A DNA stretch of 64,000 nucleotides from Lachnospiraceae bacterium KH1T2 (GTDB lineage Bacteria; Bacillota; Clostridia; Lachnospirales; Lachnospiraceae), in contig FOSY01000005.1 of the NCBI GenBank assembly GCA_900114405.1, forward strand, positions 1 through 64,000, read 5' to 3'. A model generated the notes under the pieces. The model searched no databases and was not told the DNA's origin. It was given only the letters and a program-made list of their open reading frames with translations. This document shows positions 55,588-63,446 of this stretch, piece after piece. Position 1 is the stretch's first letter, and every line of letters begins with the position of its first letter. The position numbers and the translations under genes are program-made.

Positions 55588-55929
55588 TTACTTACCTCCA
55601 AGACTTTTCTTCAATGCTTCTATAGCCTTTTTGATTGCATTTCTTTCCTCTTTTGAAAGATTATCCTTTTCATTCTTACCATACACTGTTATCAGATATA
55701 TAGTTTCAGCAAATACAAAATCAACATAACAAACTCTGGCTCCTCCGCTCTTTCCCTTGCCTTCAATAGCAACTCTCATTTTGCGAAGTCCCCCAGTTCC
55801 CTGCATAACAGGATACTTATCAGGATTACTCATGATCTCATTTTCAAGTAGTCTTAAATCATCATCGTTAAAACCTAAATCTTCCCATCTACGGGTAAAT
55901 TCTTTTGTCTGTATAAATGTCCTTGTCAT
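55588..55929 (-). CDS. HigB/RelE-superfamily toxin (Gp49-like)
   Basis: A 113-residue protein of the RelE/HigB fold: FIQTKEFTRRW, the strand GTGGLRKMRVAIEGKGKSGGARVCYV and IYLITVYGKNEKDNLSKEE are typical of phage-derived Gp49-like/HigB toxins, which cleave mRNA on the ribosome. ATG at 55929 with AGGAGA upstream. First gene of the pair, with the stop codon one base before the antitoxin start. Confidence 0.88.
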   Translation of the reverse strand: MTRTFIQTKEFTRRWEDLGFNDDDLRLLENEIMSNPDKYPVMQGTGGLRKMRVAIEGKGKSGGARVCYVDFVFAETIYLITVYGKNEKDNLSKEERNAIKKAIEALKKSLGGK

Positions 55930-55948
55930 AATCTCTCCTGTCAATCTT

Positions 55949-55977
55949 AGTATATTCCCTATTCAATAGGGTGTCAA
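55949..55977 (-). promoter_or_regulatory. toxin-antitoxin promoter with operator in its spacer
   Basis: On the minus strand a perfect -35 TTGACA (55972-55977), a 17-base spacer and -10 TATACT (55949-55954). The spacer holds the palindrome CCCTATT-G-AATAGGG (55957-55971). Binding there would block polymerase directly, the expected arrangement for autoregulation by the antitoxin. Confidence 0.85.
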
Positions 55978-56084
55978 TATATAATTATGCGTCATCTGAT
56001 TTGTATATATAGTCGCCATAAAATATAAAAATCTTTCATCCTTGATTTTGTTCTCTCACATATGACATTAACTCATTGCTTTCT

Positions 56085-56124
56085 ACGGATGCAGAAAAAA
56101 CGGATGATAAGCTAAATACGGATG
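56085..56124. repeat. three ACGGATG direct repeats
   Basis: ACGGATG occurs at 56085, 56100 and 56118, in the 340-base gap before the nitroreductase-like gene. A TGCGCAAGCA sequence follows near 56136 and its reverse complement TGCTTGCGCA appears near 56247, about 110 bases on. Possible regulator sites; no known consensus. Confidence 0.4.
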
Positions 56125-56288
56125 AATGGTGCATGCGCAAGCAAAAATACATCAAATAAAAAATTGTCTTTTATAAATTTGTTAGTTAACTGAATACTCT
56201 TATTGTAGTAAAATAATAACAAGGACAAAAGTAAAAAGCCGATTGTGCTTGCGCATAATCATCGGTGTTGATATTGTGGGAGGGTTTT

Positions 56289-56804
56289 ATGACATTTAGC
56301 GAAATGACTGAAGCAAGGTATTCTGTAAAGAAGTTCTCTGAAAAAAATGTAGAAGAAGAAAAATTAAAGAAGATACTTGAAATCGCAGGAAAAGCACCAA
56401 CTGCCAGAAATGCTCAATGTATCAGAATATATGTACTCAAAACAAATGACGCCATTGCCAAAGCAAGAGAGTTAACACCTTGTATCTATGGCGCACCACT
56501 CTGTCTTATGTTTTCTTATAATATTGATGAGGCTTATCCATATCCAGGAGAAACCAACCGAAATTCCGGTGATGAAGACTGTGCCATTGTAGCTACTCAT
56601 GTAATGCTTGAAGCGTCAGAGCTTGGTCTTGGCACATGCTGGGTCAATAATTTTTCACCATCAAAGGCTAAGAGTATATTTAATCTGCCTGAAAATGAGA
56701 CTGTGGTATTGCTTATGCCTCTCGGATATGCATCACCTGATGCAAAACCGCTTGCAAAGCACTTTGAGAAAAAAGCGATCGATGAGATCGTAACAGTACT
56801 GTAA
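56289..56804 (+). CDS. nitroreductase-family protein
   Basis: A 171-residue flavoprotein-fold protein: EMTEARYSVKKFSEKNVEEE is the N-terminal FMN-binding helix with the Arg-Tyr-Ser-x-Lys pattern, APTARNAQ the second, and the C-terminal GLGTCWVNNFSP and VLLMPLGYAS complete the family. It reduces quinones, nitro or flavin-type substrates with NAD(P)H; the true substrate is unknown. ATG at 56289 has GGGAGGG; the frame extends eight codons upstream. Confidence 0.9.
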   Translation: MTFSEMTEARYSVKKFSEKNVEEEKLKKILEIAGKAPTARNAQCIRIYVLKTNDAIAKARELTPCIYGAPLCLMFSYNIDEAYPYPGETNRNSGDEDCAIVATHVMLEASELGLGTCWVNNFSPSKAKSIFNLPENETVVLLMPLGYASPDAKPLAKHFEKKAIDEIVTVL

Positions 56805-56896
56805 TAATACTTTTTCGTAAAAAATCCCGGTAAAAAGGGGATTGCCGTGGTTTCAGAACTTATAACTTTTTTTCTTAAAAGCGGGGAGTTGATATT

Positions 56897-57277
56897 ATGT
56901 TTTTTATTATGGGGATATCTGGTGGTCGTAAAGCACTCGACTACGCAAAAATGGTAATTTGCAGACATTGTGGCTCATATGGAAGGTATGAAGTCTTTAT
57001 GACTTACTCGCAGTTTAGCTTATTCTTTATTCCGATCTTTAAGTGGAATCGTCACTTCTATGTAAGAACTACATGCTGTGGTATGCTCTATGAGCTTAAG
57101 CCTGAAATCGGCAAGAGAATCCTAAACCATGAAGATGTTACGATCACAGGTGAGGATCTCTTTGGAGAGCAGTACGAGGAACAGGGATTAAAAAAGTGTG
57201 AATTCTGCGGCTATGACATGCAGGAAGACTTCGAATACTGCCCTAAGTGCGGCAGGCGTGTCGGTCATTTTTGCTGA
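56897..57277 (+). CDS. zinc-ribbon protein, 126 aa
   Basis: A small protein with two zinc-binding parts: CRHCGSYG (~22-25) with a later CC pair (~62), and a C-terminal zinc ribbon CEFCGYDM...CPKCGRR. Between them is a conserved hydrophobic stretch (FSLFFIPIFKWNRHFYV). Family known mostly as zinc-ribbon domain proteins without function. RBS GGGGAG; 92 bases after the nitroreductase-like gene, possibly co-transcribed. Confidence 0.8.
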   Translation: MFFIMGISGGRKALDYAKMVICRHCGSYGRYEVFMTYSQFSLFFIPIFKWNRHFYVRTTCCGMLYELKPEIGKRILNHEDVTITGEDLFGEQYEEQGLKKCEFCGYDMQEDFEYCPKCGRRVGHFC

Positions 57278-57284
57278 ATTTACT

Positions 57285-57330
57285 AAAATCCGTAATTCAT
57301 TGGTAATTACCAATAAATTACGGATTTTTT
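57285..57330. terminator. bidirectional terminator, zinc-ribbon gene / AAA+ operon
   Basis: AAAATCCGTAATT-CATTGGTAATTACCAATAA-AATTACGGATTTTTT. A long stem with T-run on either strand; it overlaps the last codons of the minus-strand ATPase gene. Confidence 0.93.
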
Positions 57331-59345
57331 ATACTATAATTCTGCAGATAGTATGCAAATTCAGGGAAAAAAATCGTAAGATCTATGTTTTTTCCAAGTT
57401 TTAAATACTCATCTTTAACACTCTGCATTATGTCATACATCGTGATGCACTTATTTTTAGAAGCCGCCATAAATGCAGCTCTGATGACTATATTCTTTAT
57501 ATGCCCGCCTGCCAGCTCAACTTTATCAGCGATGTAATCAAAGTCAATATCTTCCAGCGGCATTTCAGCTGTAAATGAACTTCTCCATATTTTCGCTCTT
57601 GTCTCGCTATCAGGCATAGGGAAGTTCACTACAAATCTCATCCTTCTCATGAAAGCTTCATCGATATTTTCTATCAGATTAGTTGCAAGTATCGCAGCGC
57701 CGCTATATCTTTCAATCCTCATCAAAATATATGAAACTTCAGCATTTGCGTATTTATCTTTAGCGTCTTTAACTTCACTTCTTTTTCCAAAAAGTGAATC
57801 AGCTTCATCGAAGAAAAGCAAAACATTCGATACTTCAGCATACTCAAATATCTTATCCAATTTCTTTTCTGTCTCACCGATATATTTATCAATTATCTGC
57901 GACAGATTCACTCTATACAAAGGCAAGGACAGCTCACCTGCTATGCTCTCAGCTGCCATCGTTTTCCCTGTACCTGGTCTTCCGCTGAAAAGTGCAGTCA
58001 TCCCTCTTCCATAAACTACAGATTTTGCCAGTTTCCAATCTTCAAAAACCTTATATTCATTTTGGATATAATTGCATATCTGCTCAAGCTGGTCGCTCTG
58101 TACCTTAGGAAGCTTAAGGTCTTTTAATCTGCGATCACTGTTATCACTTAAAATAGCTCCAAACTCAGGTCTTTTTATTACCCTGAGACCAGCCTCATAT
58201 ATCCGCCTTTCAAGTGCTTTCTCATCCTTTTTTTGAGTATTATCCCGCTTTATCCCGTCAAATACCTTGCGAAGCTGCCCGACAGGGAGTATATACTTTG
58301 AGCCATAATATTTTTCATCAAGGCTCACCCCATACTCCTCCGCCATACCTCTCCAAATGTCAACTCTGCTTTCAAGATCATCAATAGGAATATCTATCTT
58401 TACAAAAGGCAGGTCAGTTTCAGGAACTACCTCCATCTTTTCATCTGTACATATCACAACCGGAGGATAAAATTCATTTAAAAATTTTTCAAGCCACGTC
58501 AGTATCTCCTCTGTGTCATCCACCGTTTCATTGCTGCATAAGCCGTAAATGCAAAGCAGTGCATCATACAGCAAAGCAACTCTTCTTGCCCTCCAGAGCA
58601 TCCGCTCCTTTTCTTCTCTGCCGCTCCTTCTGACCTTGCGATAGTCAAAGAAAACAACGCAGGAATCAGCCTCATCCGCTGCCGCTTTGAGCAAAGTACG
58701 TCTTCCACTTCCTTCAACCCCGGAAAGCTGTATAAAAAACAACTCATCATTATCGAACCTGATTTTTATGAGCTCAGAAAGCTTTTCTCTAAGCTTTCCC
58801 ATCCCATAAACCTTCGTCTCGCTCTCACCTTTGCACGGGTAGCAGCTCACTATACCTTTTAGTTCCCTCGGTATGATATTTTCTCCACTGAGATATAGGA
58901 TTATTTCTTCGTCCGCGCTGAATTGTGCCGTTATAAAATTATTTCGCCTGTCGGAACATTTAAGTATATCCGTGAGTTTTAAGAAGCCCTCGTAAAGTCT
59001 TCCATAGTCAGACTTACCTTCGCCCTCTGCTTCAGCTATAGCACCAGCAAGCTCCAAGGTTACCCCTGCGCCGGTCAATTCTAAAAGCAGCTGATAAAAC
59101 TCTTTATGCAGATATGCCGCGATTGCAAGCTGGAAAGCTATAATGATCTCCGGGATTTCTCCTGCCTTAAGATATTCCATAAGATAAAAATATCTTAAAT
59201 TTTCAAATGAATCATCAACGGTCTTTGAACACTTTTCATCACTCAGGCAATAAAGCTCAGGGCTTATATATTTCCTTGCTGCATCACCAAAGAAGCGCAC
59301 AGTACTGCCTATGATAAGTTTTGAATAATTTTCAATTTGCCACAT
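57318..59345 (-). CDS. AAA+ ATPase with degenerate N-terminal ATPase domain (copy A)
   Basis: A 675-residue soluble protein. Residues ~1-180 are helical; ~200-340 form a P-loop-like domain in which the site reads GVEGSGRRT (Arg in place of the Walker Lys); ~410-640 are a classic AAA+ domain: Walker A GRPGTGKT (455-462), pore-side segment IIDKYIGETEKKLDKIF, Walker B LLFFDEAD (~509-516), sensor 1 ATN (~554-556) and Arg fingers FMRRMR. Tandem inactive-then-active domains are typical of the ATPases of extracellular contractile injection systems (Afp15/Pvc15-like); that link is inferred. Last gene of the operon. Confidence 0.82.
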   Translation of the reverse strand: MWQIENYSKLIIGSTVRFFGDAARKYISPELYCLSDEKCSKTVDDSFENLRYFYLMEYLKAGEIPEIIIAFQLAIAAYLHKEFYQLLLELTGAGVTLELAGAIAEAEGEGKSDYGRLYEGFLKLTDILKCSDRRNNFITAQFSADEEIILYLSGENIIPRELKGIVSCYPCKGESETKVYGMGKLREKLSELIKIRFDNDELFFIQLSGVEGSGRRTLLKAAADEADSCVVFFDYRKVRRSGREEKERMLWRARRVALLYDALLCIYGLCSNETVDDTEEILTWLEKFLNEFYPPVVICTDEKMEVVPETDLPFVKIDIPIDDLESRVDIWRGMAEEYGVSLDEKYYGSKYILPVGQLRKVFDGIKRDNTQKKDEKALERRIYEAGLRVIKRPEFGAILSDNSDRRLKDLKLPKVQSDQLEQICNYIQNEYKVFEDWKLAKSVVYGRGMTALFSGRPGTGKTMAAESIAGELSLPLYRVNLSQIIDKYIGETEKKLDKIFEYAEVSNVLLFFDEADSLFGKRSEVKDAKDKYANAEVSYILMRIERYSGAAILATNLIENIDEAFMRRMRFVVNFPMPDSETRAKIWRSSFTAEMPLEDIDFDYIADKVELAGGHIKNIVIRAAFMAASKNKCITMYDIMQSVKDEYLKLGKNIDLTIFFPEFAYYLQNYSIKNP

Positions 59346-59362
59346 ACTCCCCCATTAGTTAC

Positions 59363-60700
59363 TTAAAGTTTAGATTTTCTTTTTTCATCTTCATCAGTCA
59401 TTTCATTTTTTGTTTTAAGGCTTGTATCATACTTCTTTAACGTATCCTTATCCGAATTTACAAGGTCACCCACACTGTTTCTCTTAGCGGCAGACCTTAT
59501 CGCCCTTCGCATATCCGATGCATGAAGCTGATATTTATCTTTTAATTTCTTATAGGCTTCACTTCCGCCAAGTAAGCCATTAAGACCGCTCTTCGCCGCC
59601 TTACGATCAATATTTTTTTCGAAGTTCTCTTTTCCATAGCTCAGCCCCTTACTTACAAAGCCTGTTACGAGCTTGGCACTTTTCCTTGACGGTTCTGAAC
59701 CAAATGTATCAAATACTTTATTTACCACATCTCCGGCTTTCTGCCCAAAAGCATAAAGACCGTTCTTCGGATTCTTGCCCTTATTATATCCTGCATACTG
59801 CAGTCTCTTAGCCGCATCCGGAGTATCGTCAGCGCTTCTTGCCGCCTTACTCAAAGTCCTTGTCCTTCTGATATCTCCCTTATTTGAAAAACGGTTTTGT
59901 CCAAAGCTGACGGCAGCATCCTGCAGAGTTCCCATCTGTTTTTCTTTTGCCGCCTTTTCTTTCCTCTGCTCCTCCCTCTCTAAATGTGAAGCGTTGTCTT
60001 CAGACAGTTCTCTCTCAGGCTGCTTCTTCACCTCAGGTCGTTTAACTCTCTTTACCACATCTCTGACGCGTTTTCTTACATTCCCCGCTTCTTCTTTGAG
60101 AGAATCAGCTCCATTCCTGCGAGCTTCATCTATCTCCTCTGTCGTTTTCCTTCCCTGCTCGGCATGCTCTTCTCTTCGCGTAGCTTTTCTTAATGCAGCC
60201 TTAGCTGTTCCGACATCCGGTCCGTTCCCTGCCTTATTATATAAATCTGCCGCATTTGATCCGGCTGCACGCTCCGGCTCTTTTTCAGCCGCTTCGCTGC
60301 TTATTTTTTCCTCACTGTCAGCCCCCGGGCTTTTCTTTATAGCCTCCGCTATATCCTTAGACTCTGCATGCTTTGCAAGTGTCATTAAGGTTGGCATACC
60401 TCTAAGCTCATCCACAAGTCTGTCGTAGCTGGATTCTTTTCCGGATTTTCCTCTGTATTCTGCTTCTATAAGATGTATTCTGAATTCATCTTCCTTCATC
60501 TTATCAACATCATTGTCTTCATCCAATCCGCTTTTCTCAGCCCCTCGATATTCTCCAAAGCCTGTAAGCCCTTCCATATCGCTTATATCTTCATCTGCGC
60601 CGTTTTCAAAGTTCCCGGTATCAGCAGCATTTTTTTCCTCAGCATTACCATCTCTGAACTGTGCCTTGTTTTCGCTTTCTTTACTCATAAATTCCGGCAT
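59363..60700 (-). CDS. unrecognised charged protein, 445 aa
   Basis: No family recognised. The N-terminal ~80 residues are acidic (Asp/Glu, Gly, Asn-rich) and the middle (~130-300) is very rich in Lys, Arg, Glu and Ala, probably extended or coiled helix. The C-terminus (~342-445) is helical and contains VTGFVSKGLSY...NIDRKAAKSGL, which resembles the VTGVV...NIQRDVVKDAL stretch of the protein at the right edge. No signal peptide or membrane segment. ATG at 60700 has GAGGAAAA. Sits between the two ATPase genes, so it may be a partner, scaffold or cargo of the ATPases. Confidence 0.7.
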   Translation of the reverse strand: MPEFMSKESENKAQFRDGNAEEKNAADTGNFENGADEDISDMEGLTGFGEYRGAEKSGLDEDNDVDKMKEDEFRIHLIEAEYRGKSGKESSYDRLVDELRGMPTLMTLAKHAESKDIAEAIKKSPGADSEEKISSEAAEKEPERAAGSNAADLYNKAGNGPDVGTAKAALRKATRREEHAEQGRKTTEEIDEARRNGADSLKEEAGNVRKRVRDVVKRVKRPEVKKQPERELSEDNASHLEREEQRKEKAAKEKQMGTLQDAAVSFGQNRFSNKGDIRRTRTLSKAARSADDTPDAAKRLQYAGYNKGKNPKNGLYAFGQKAGDVVNKVFDTFGSEPSRKSAKLVTGFVSKGLSYGKENFEKNIDRKAAKSGLNGLLGGSEAYKKLKDKYQLHASDMRRAIRSAAKRNSVGDLVNSDKDTLKKYDTSLKTKNEMTDEDEKRKSKL

Positions 60701-60719
60701 AAGCTTTTCCTCACCCAGA

Positions 60720-61409
60720 TCAATTTTTCATCATCATATATTTTCCCGCAGGCAGCATGCACAAATATGTACCGTCATCCTCACACTCTACTTCGGAAAC
60801 CTCGTAAATATCAGTATTCCCAATTGCAAGAGCTTTTTCCAGCTTTTCCTCCATTATATAGCTGCCTCCTGAGCCTGCCCCTTTAACTCTCATATATGAA
60901 CCATTTTCGAAATTTTTATCCTTACTGTCTGTTATATATATGAGCTTTCCTTCAAGCCTTTTAGACGATGAAATATCGATTTTCAAAAGGTCATCGCCTT
61001 TTTCTGCACTGTCTCTAAGATGAAGTGCCGCACGATTTCCCATTGGAATCAATAAGACTTTCTTACATCCCTCTGCTTTTCCCTGCTCGATCTGAGCTGC
61101 CTTGATAGGTCTATGCTCTGCATTTGCAGTCAGGCGTAAATTTATCACATCATCGGGATACATCACTTTTGGTATACGGTACTCTATCTCCTTTGGATAG
61201 TACCCACGCCCTTCTACTTTAAGATGCAGGATATTTCCTTCATTAAAACGGGGCTTATCAAACAGAATATAGTAGCCGTCTTCTCTGCGAAAAAGAAATT
61301 CACCATCATCAGTTTTTATTGTCACATCGGCACTTTTTATCTGACTATCTGTTGCATCATCAAAAAGAGCTATCGCCCCAAGTGCTCTCTGACGAATTTT
61401 CATTATCAT
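60720..61409 (-). CDS. unrecognised beta-rich protein, 229 aa
   Basis: The N-terminal ~95 residues look like a carboxypeptidase-regulatory or fibronectin-like beta-sandwich (LFDDATDSQIKSADVTIKTDDGEF, then DGYYILFDKP and GRGYYPKEIEYRI). The C-terminal part (~110-225) is also beta-rich with DISSSKRLEGKLIYITDSK and the end LCMLPAGKYM. No signal peptide. Starts 4 bases after the GH ATPase copy B stop codon (GAGGTAG), so it belongs to the operon. Small Ig-like/carboxypeptidase-like proteins occur in contractile injection gene clusters, but I cannot assign one here. Confidence 0.65.
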   Translation of the reverse strand: MIMKIRQRALGAIALFDDATDSQIKSADVTIKTDDGEFLFRREDGYYILFDKPRFNEGNILHLKVEGRGYYPKEIEYRIPKVMYPDDVINLRLTANAEHRPIKAAQIEQGKAEGCKKVLLIPMGNRAALHLRDSAEKGDDLLKIDISSSKRLEGKLIYITDSKDKNFENGSYMRVKGAGSGGSYIMEEKLEKALAIGNTDIYEVSEVECEDDGTYLCMLPAGKYMMMKN

Positions 61410-61413
61410 CTGT

Positions 61414-63429
61414 CTACCTCATAAGATACGCATATCTTCCCAAAGCTTCCGGCTGCAGCGTTATCGACGTCGTCTTTCTGATCTCTCTGCTTATAGCACG
61501 CAGCAAATGTTCCATACCAAGCTCTTCGCCTTTTCCCGCAGCACTTGCACATGCGTTCAGGAAAACTGTTTTTATCACACTTCCCGTGAAATCTGAGAAC
61601 TGCTCCGCAAGATAGTCGATATCAATATCTCCATGCGGAACATCTGACGTGACGCAGCTTCTCCATATTTCACGTCTTACATCCAAATCAGGGTTTTCAA
61701 AATGCAGCACGTATCTGATCCTGCGCAAAAATGCAGGGTCGATATTTCCCATTATATTTGTCGCCATTATGACTATTCCGTCAAAGGCTTCTATCCTCTG
61801 CAGCAAAAAAGAAATCTCGTTATTTGCATATCTGTCCTTTGTTTCACTTACCTCAGTTCTTTTACCAAAAATAGAGTCCGCTTCATCAAAGAAAAGGATC
61901 GCATTTGTCTTCTCGGCAAATTGAAACGCTTTTTCGAGATTTTTCTCAGTTTCACCTATGTACTTATCCATTATTTCCGAGATATTTACCTGAAATAGCG
62001 GCATTCCAAGCTCAAATGCGATTGCATTGGCTGTCATGGTTTTACCGGTTCCAGGGCCGCCTGTCATGAGAGCACATACACTTCTTCCATAAGGATAAAG
62101 AGAGCTTAAGTTCCACTTATCAATGAGCTTTCTTATCCCCCTTGCTCCCATCATCACTTCTCCTATCTCTTCTTTAAGCTCAGGCTTTAATTTGACATCA
62201 TCAAGTTTAACGATAGGAAATATAACTCTTCCAACTGAATTCGCGCCTTTTCTCAAAGCAATCGAGCTGCATATATCAGCAATCTTTTCCGTGTCTTTAA
62301 GCCCGAGTTTCTTATACTCTTTCATTGCCTTGGAAACTTCGCTCGCGCTCAGTGCATATCTTGCTACAAAGTCCTCAGTATTTAGCTCGATCTCATAGAG
62401 CTTTGCCAGCCCTTCCCATATGGAAACTTTATTTTTATAAGAAAGTTTTTCAGGAAGTTTTATCATCAGACTTCTTTCTGAATTTTTTTCCGTAAAAACA
62501 TTTTCTTCTGAATCAGTGCATATGATCTGCTTTACTCCAAGCCTCATAAGCGGAGCAAACACGATATTTTCAAGGTTTCTGCCTTCATTTCTTTCACCGG
62601 GGAATATCTGTTCCGAGATATTCCAAAAGCAGACACCCAAATTTTTCAAAACTAATTCTTTCTTTATCGCATTGATATATTTTTTTCGATCAGATGATGC
62701 TTCTCTTATAAAAGCATCCATATCTACAAGCAAAAAATCCTTTTGCAGATTTCCTGCAATATGCTTCGCCAGGAACTGCTTCCCTCCTGTGCCGCACAGC
62801 TGTACCACATCTCCCGTATCTTTAAGCCATTCTGTTCCTTTTTCTGCTATATCCTCACTGACAAAAAGGTCATGCAATTTGCTTTTTCCGCATGAAAAGT
62901 ACACGCTGCTCCCACTAAGCAGACTGTCGAGCTCGTCAACTCCGGAAATATATGCCATCAGCTGACTGCTCATGTTAACTGCCGCATACCGTATCTGATC
63001 ATCTTTTAAGTCAATATCAAAAACCATTGAAGCAAGTCTTGCATATTTAGCTATATCTGCTTCACTTACAAATTTTTCACCTTCCACAATTCCTGCGAGC
63101 TCAAGGCAATTTTTCAGCCCAAAATTTGCTTCGATATATGGCTCAAATTCCGGAATGATATATGCTGCTATAGCTATGTCAAGCAATGACTGAAGTGTTT
63201 CATATCTTTCGAAAATGTCAAGTATCCTTGAATATCTCTGCGCTTCGATGCTTCCTTCATTCGGAGCTTCCACTTCTTCTATCCATTGTCTTACTTCATC
63301 TTCTCTAAGTTCCTCAGCCTGCATTTTAAGCAGGCTGAAGTTCTTAAATCCCATATCATTTCCACGTTGTTTAAGTACCGCATCGCATCTAAGAAGTATC
63401 AATTTTGCAGTAGTTTCCAAAAAACTCAT
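61414..63429 (-). CDS. AAA+ ATPase with degenerate N-terminal ATPase domain (copy B)
   Basis: A 671-residue paralogue of copy A with the same layout: helical N-terminus (~1-180), a degenerate P-loop region (~205-340, LCGTGGKQFL), and a C-terminal AAA+ domain with GGPGTGKT (457-464), IMDKYIGETEKNLEKAF, Walker B ILFFDEAD (~511-518), sensor ATN and LRRIR Arg fingers. The C-terminal domains of A and B are plainly alike; the N-terminal parts diverge more. Starts at ATG with AAAGGGG. Function inferred as in copy A: remodelling or assembly ATPase of a larger apparatus. Confidence 0.82.
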   Translation of the reverse strand: MSFLETTAKLILLRCDAVLKQRGNDMGFKNFSLLKMQAEELREDEVRQWIEEVEAPNEGSIEAQRYSRILDIFERYETLQSLLDIAIAAYIIPEFEPYIEANFGLKNCLELAGIVEGEKFVSEADIAKYARLASMVFDIDLKDDQIRYAAVNMSSQLMAYISGVDELDSLLSGSSVYFSCGKSKLHDLFVSEDIAEKGTEWLKDTGDVVQLCGTGGKQFLAKHIAGNLQKDFLLVDMDAFIREASSDRKKYINAIKKELVLKNLGVCFWNISEQIFPGERNEGRNLENIVFAPLMRLGVKQIICTDSEENVFTEKNSERSLMIKLPEKLSYKNKVSIWEGLAKLYEIELNTEDFVARYALSASEVSKAMKEYKKLGLKDTEKIADICSSIALRKGANSVGRVIFPIVKLDDVKLKPELKEEIGEVMMGARGIRKLIDKWNLSSLYPYGRSVCALMTGGPGTGKTMTANAIAFELGMPLFQVNISEIMDKYIGETEKNLEKAFQFAEKTNAILFFDEADSIFGKRTEVSETKDRYANNEISFLLQRIEAFDGIVIMATNIMGNIDPAFLRRIRYVLHFENPDLDVRREIWRSCVTSDVPHGDIDIDYLAEQFSDFTGSVIKTVFLNACASAAGKGEELGMEHLLRAISREIRKTTSITLQPEALGRYAYLMR

Positions 63430-63446
63430 CTTTGAACCCCTTTAGC

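Noticed and set aside
59775..60428. Plus-strand open frame of 217 codons opposite the 445-residue protein
   Set aside because: Antisense to a gene with good operon context; the translation is Ser/Leu/Phe-rich as expected from reversed Lys/Glu/Arg codons.
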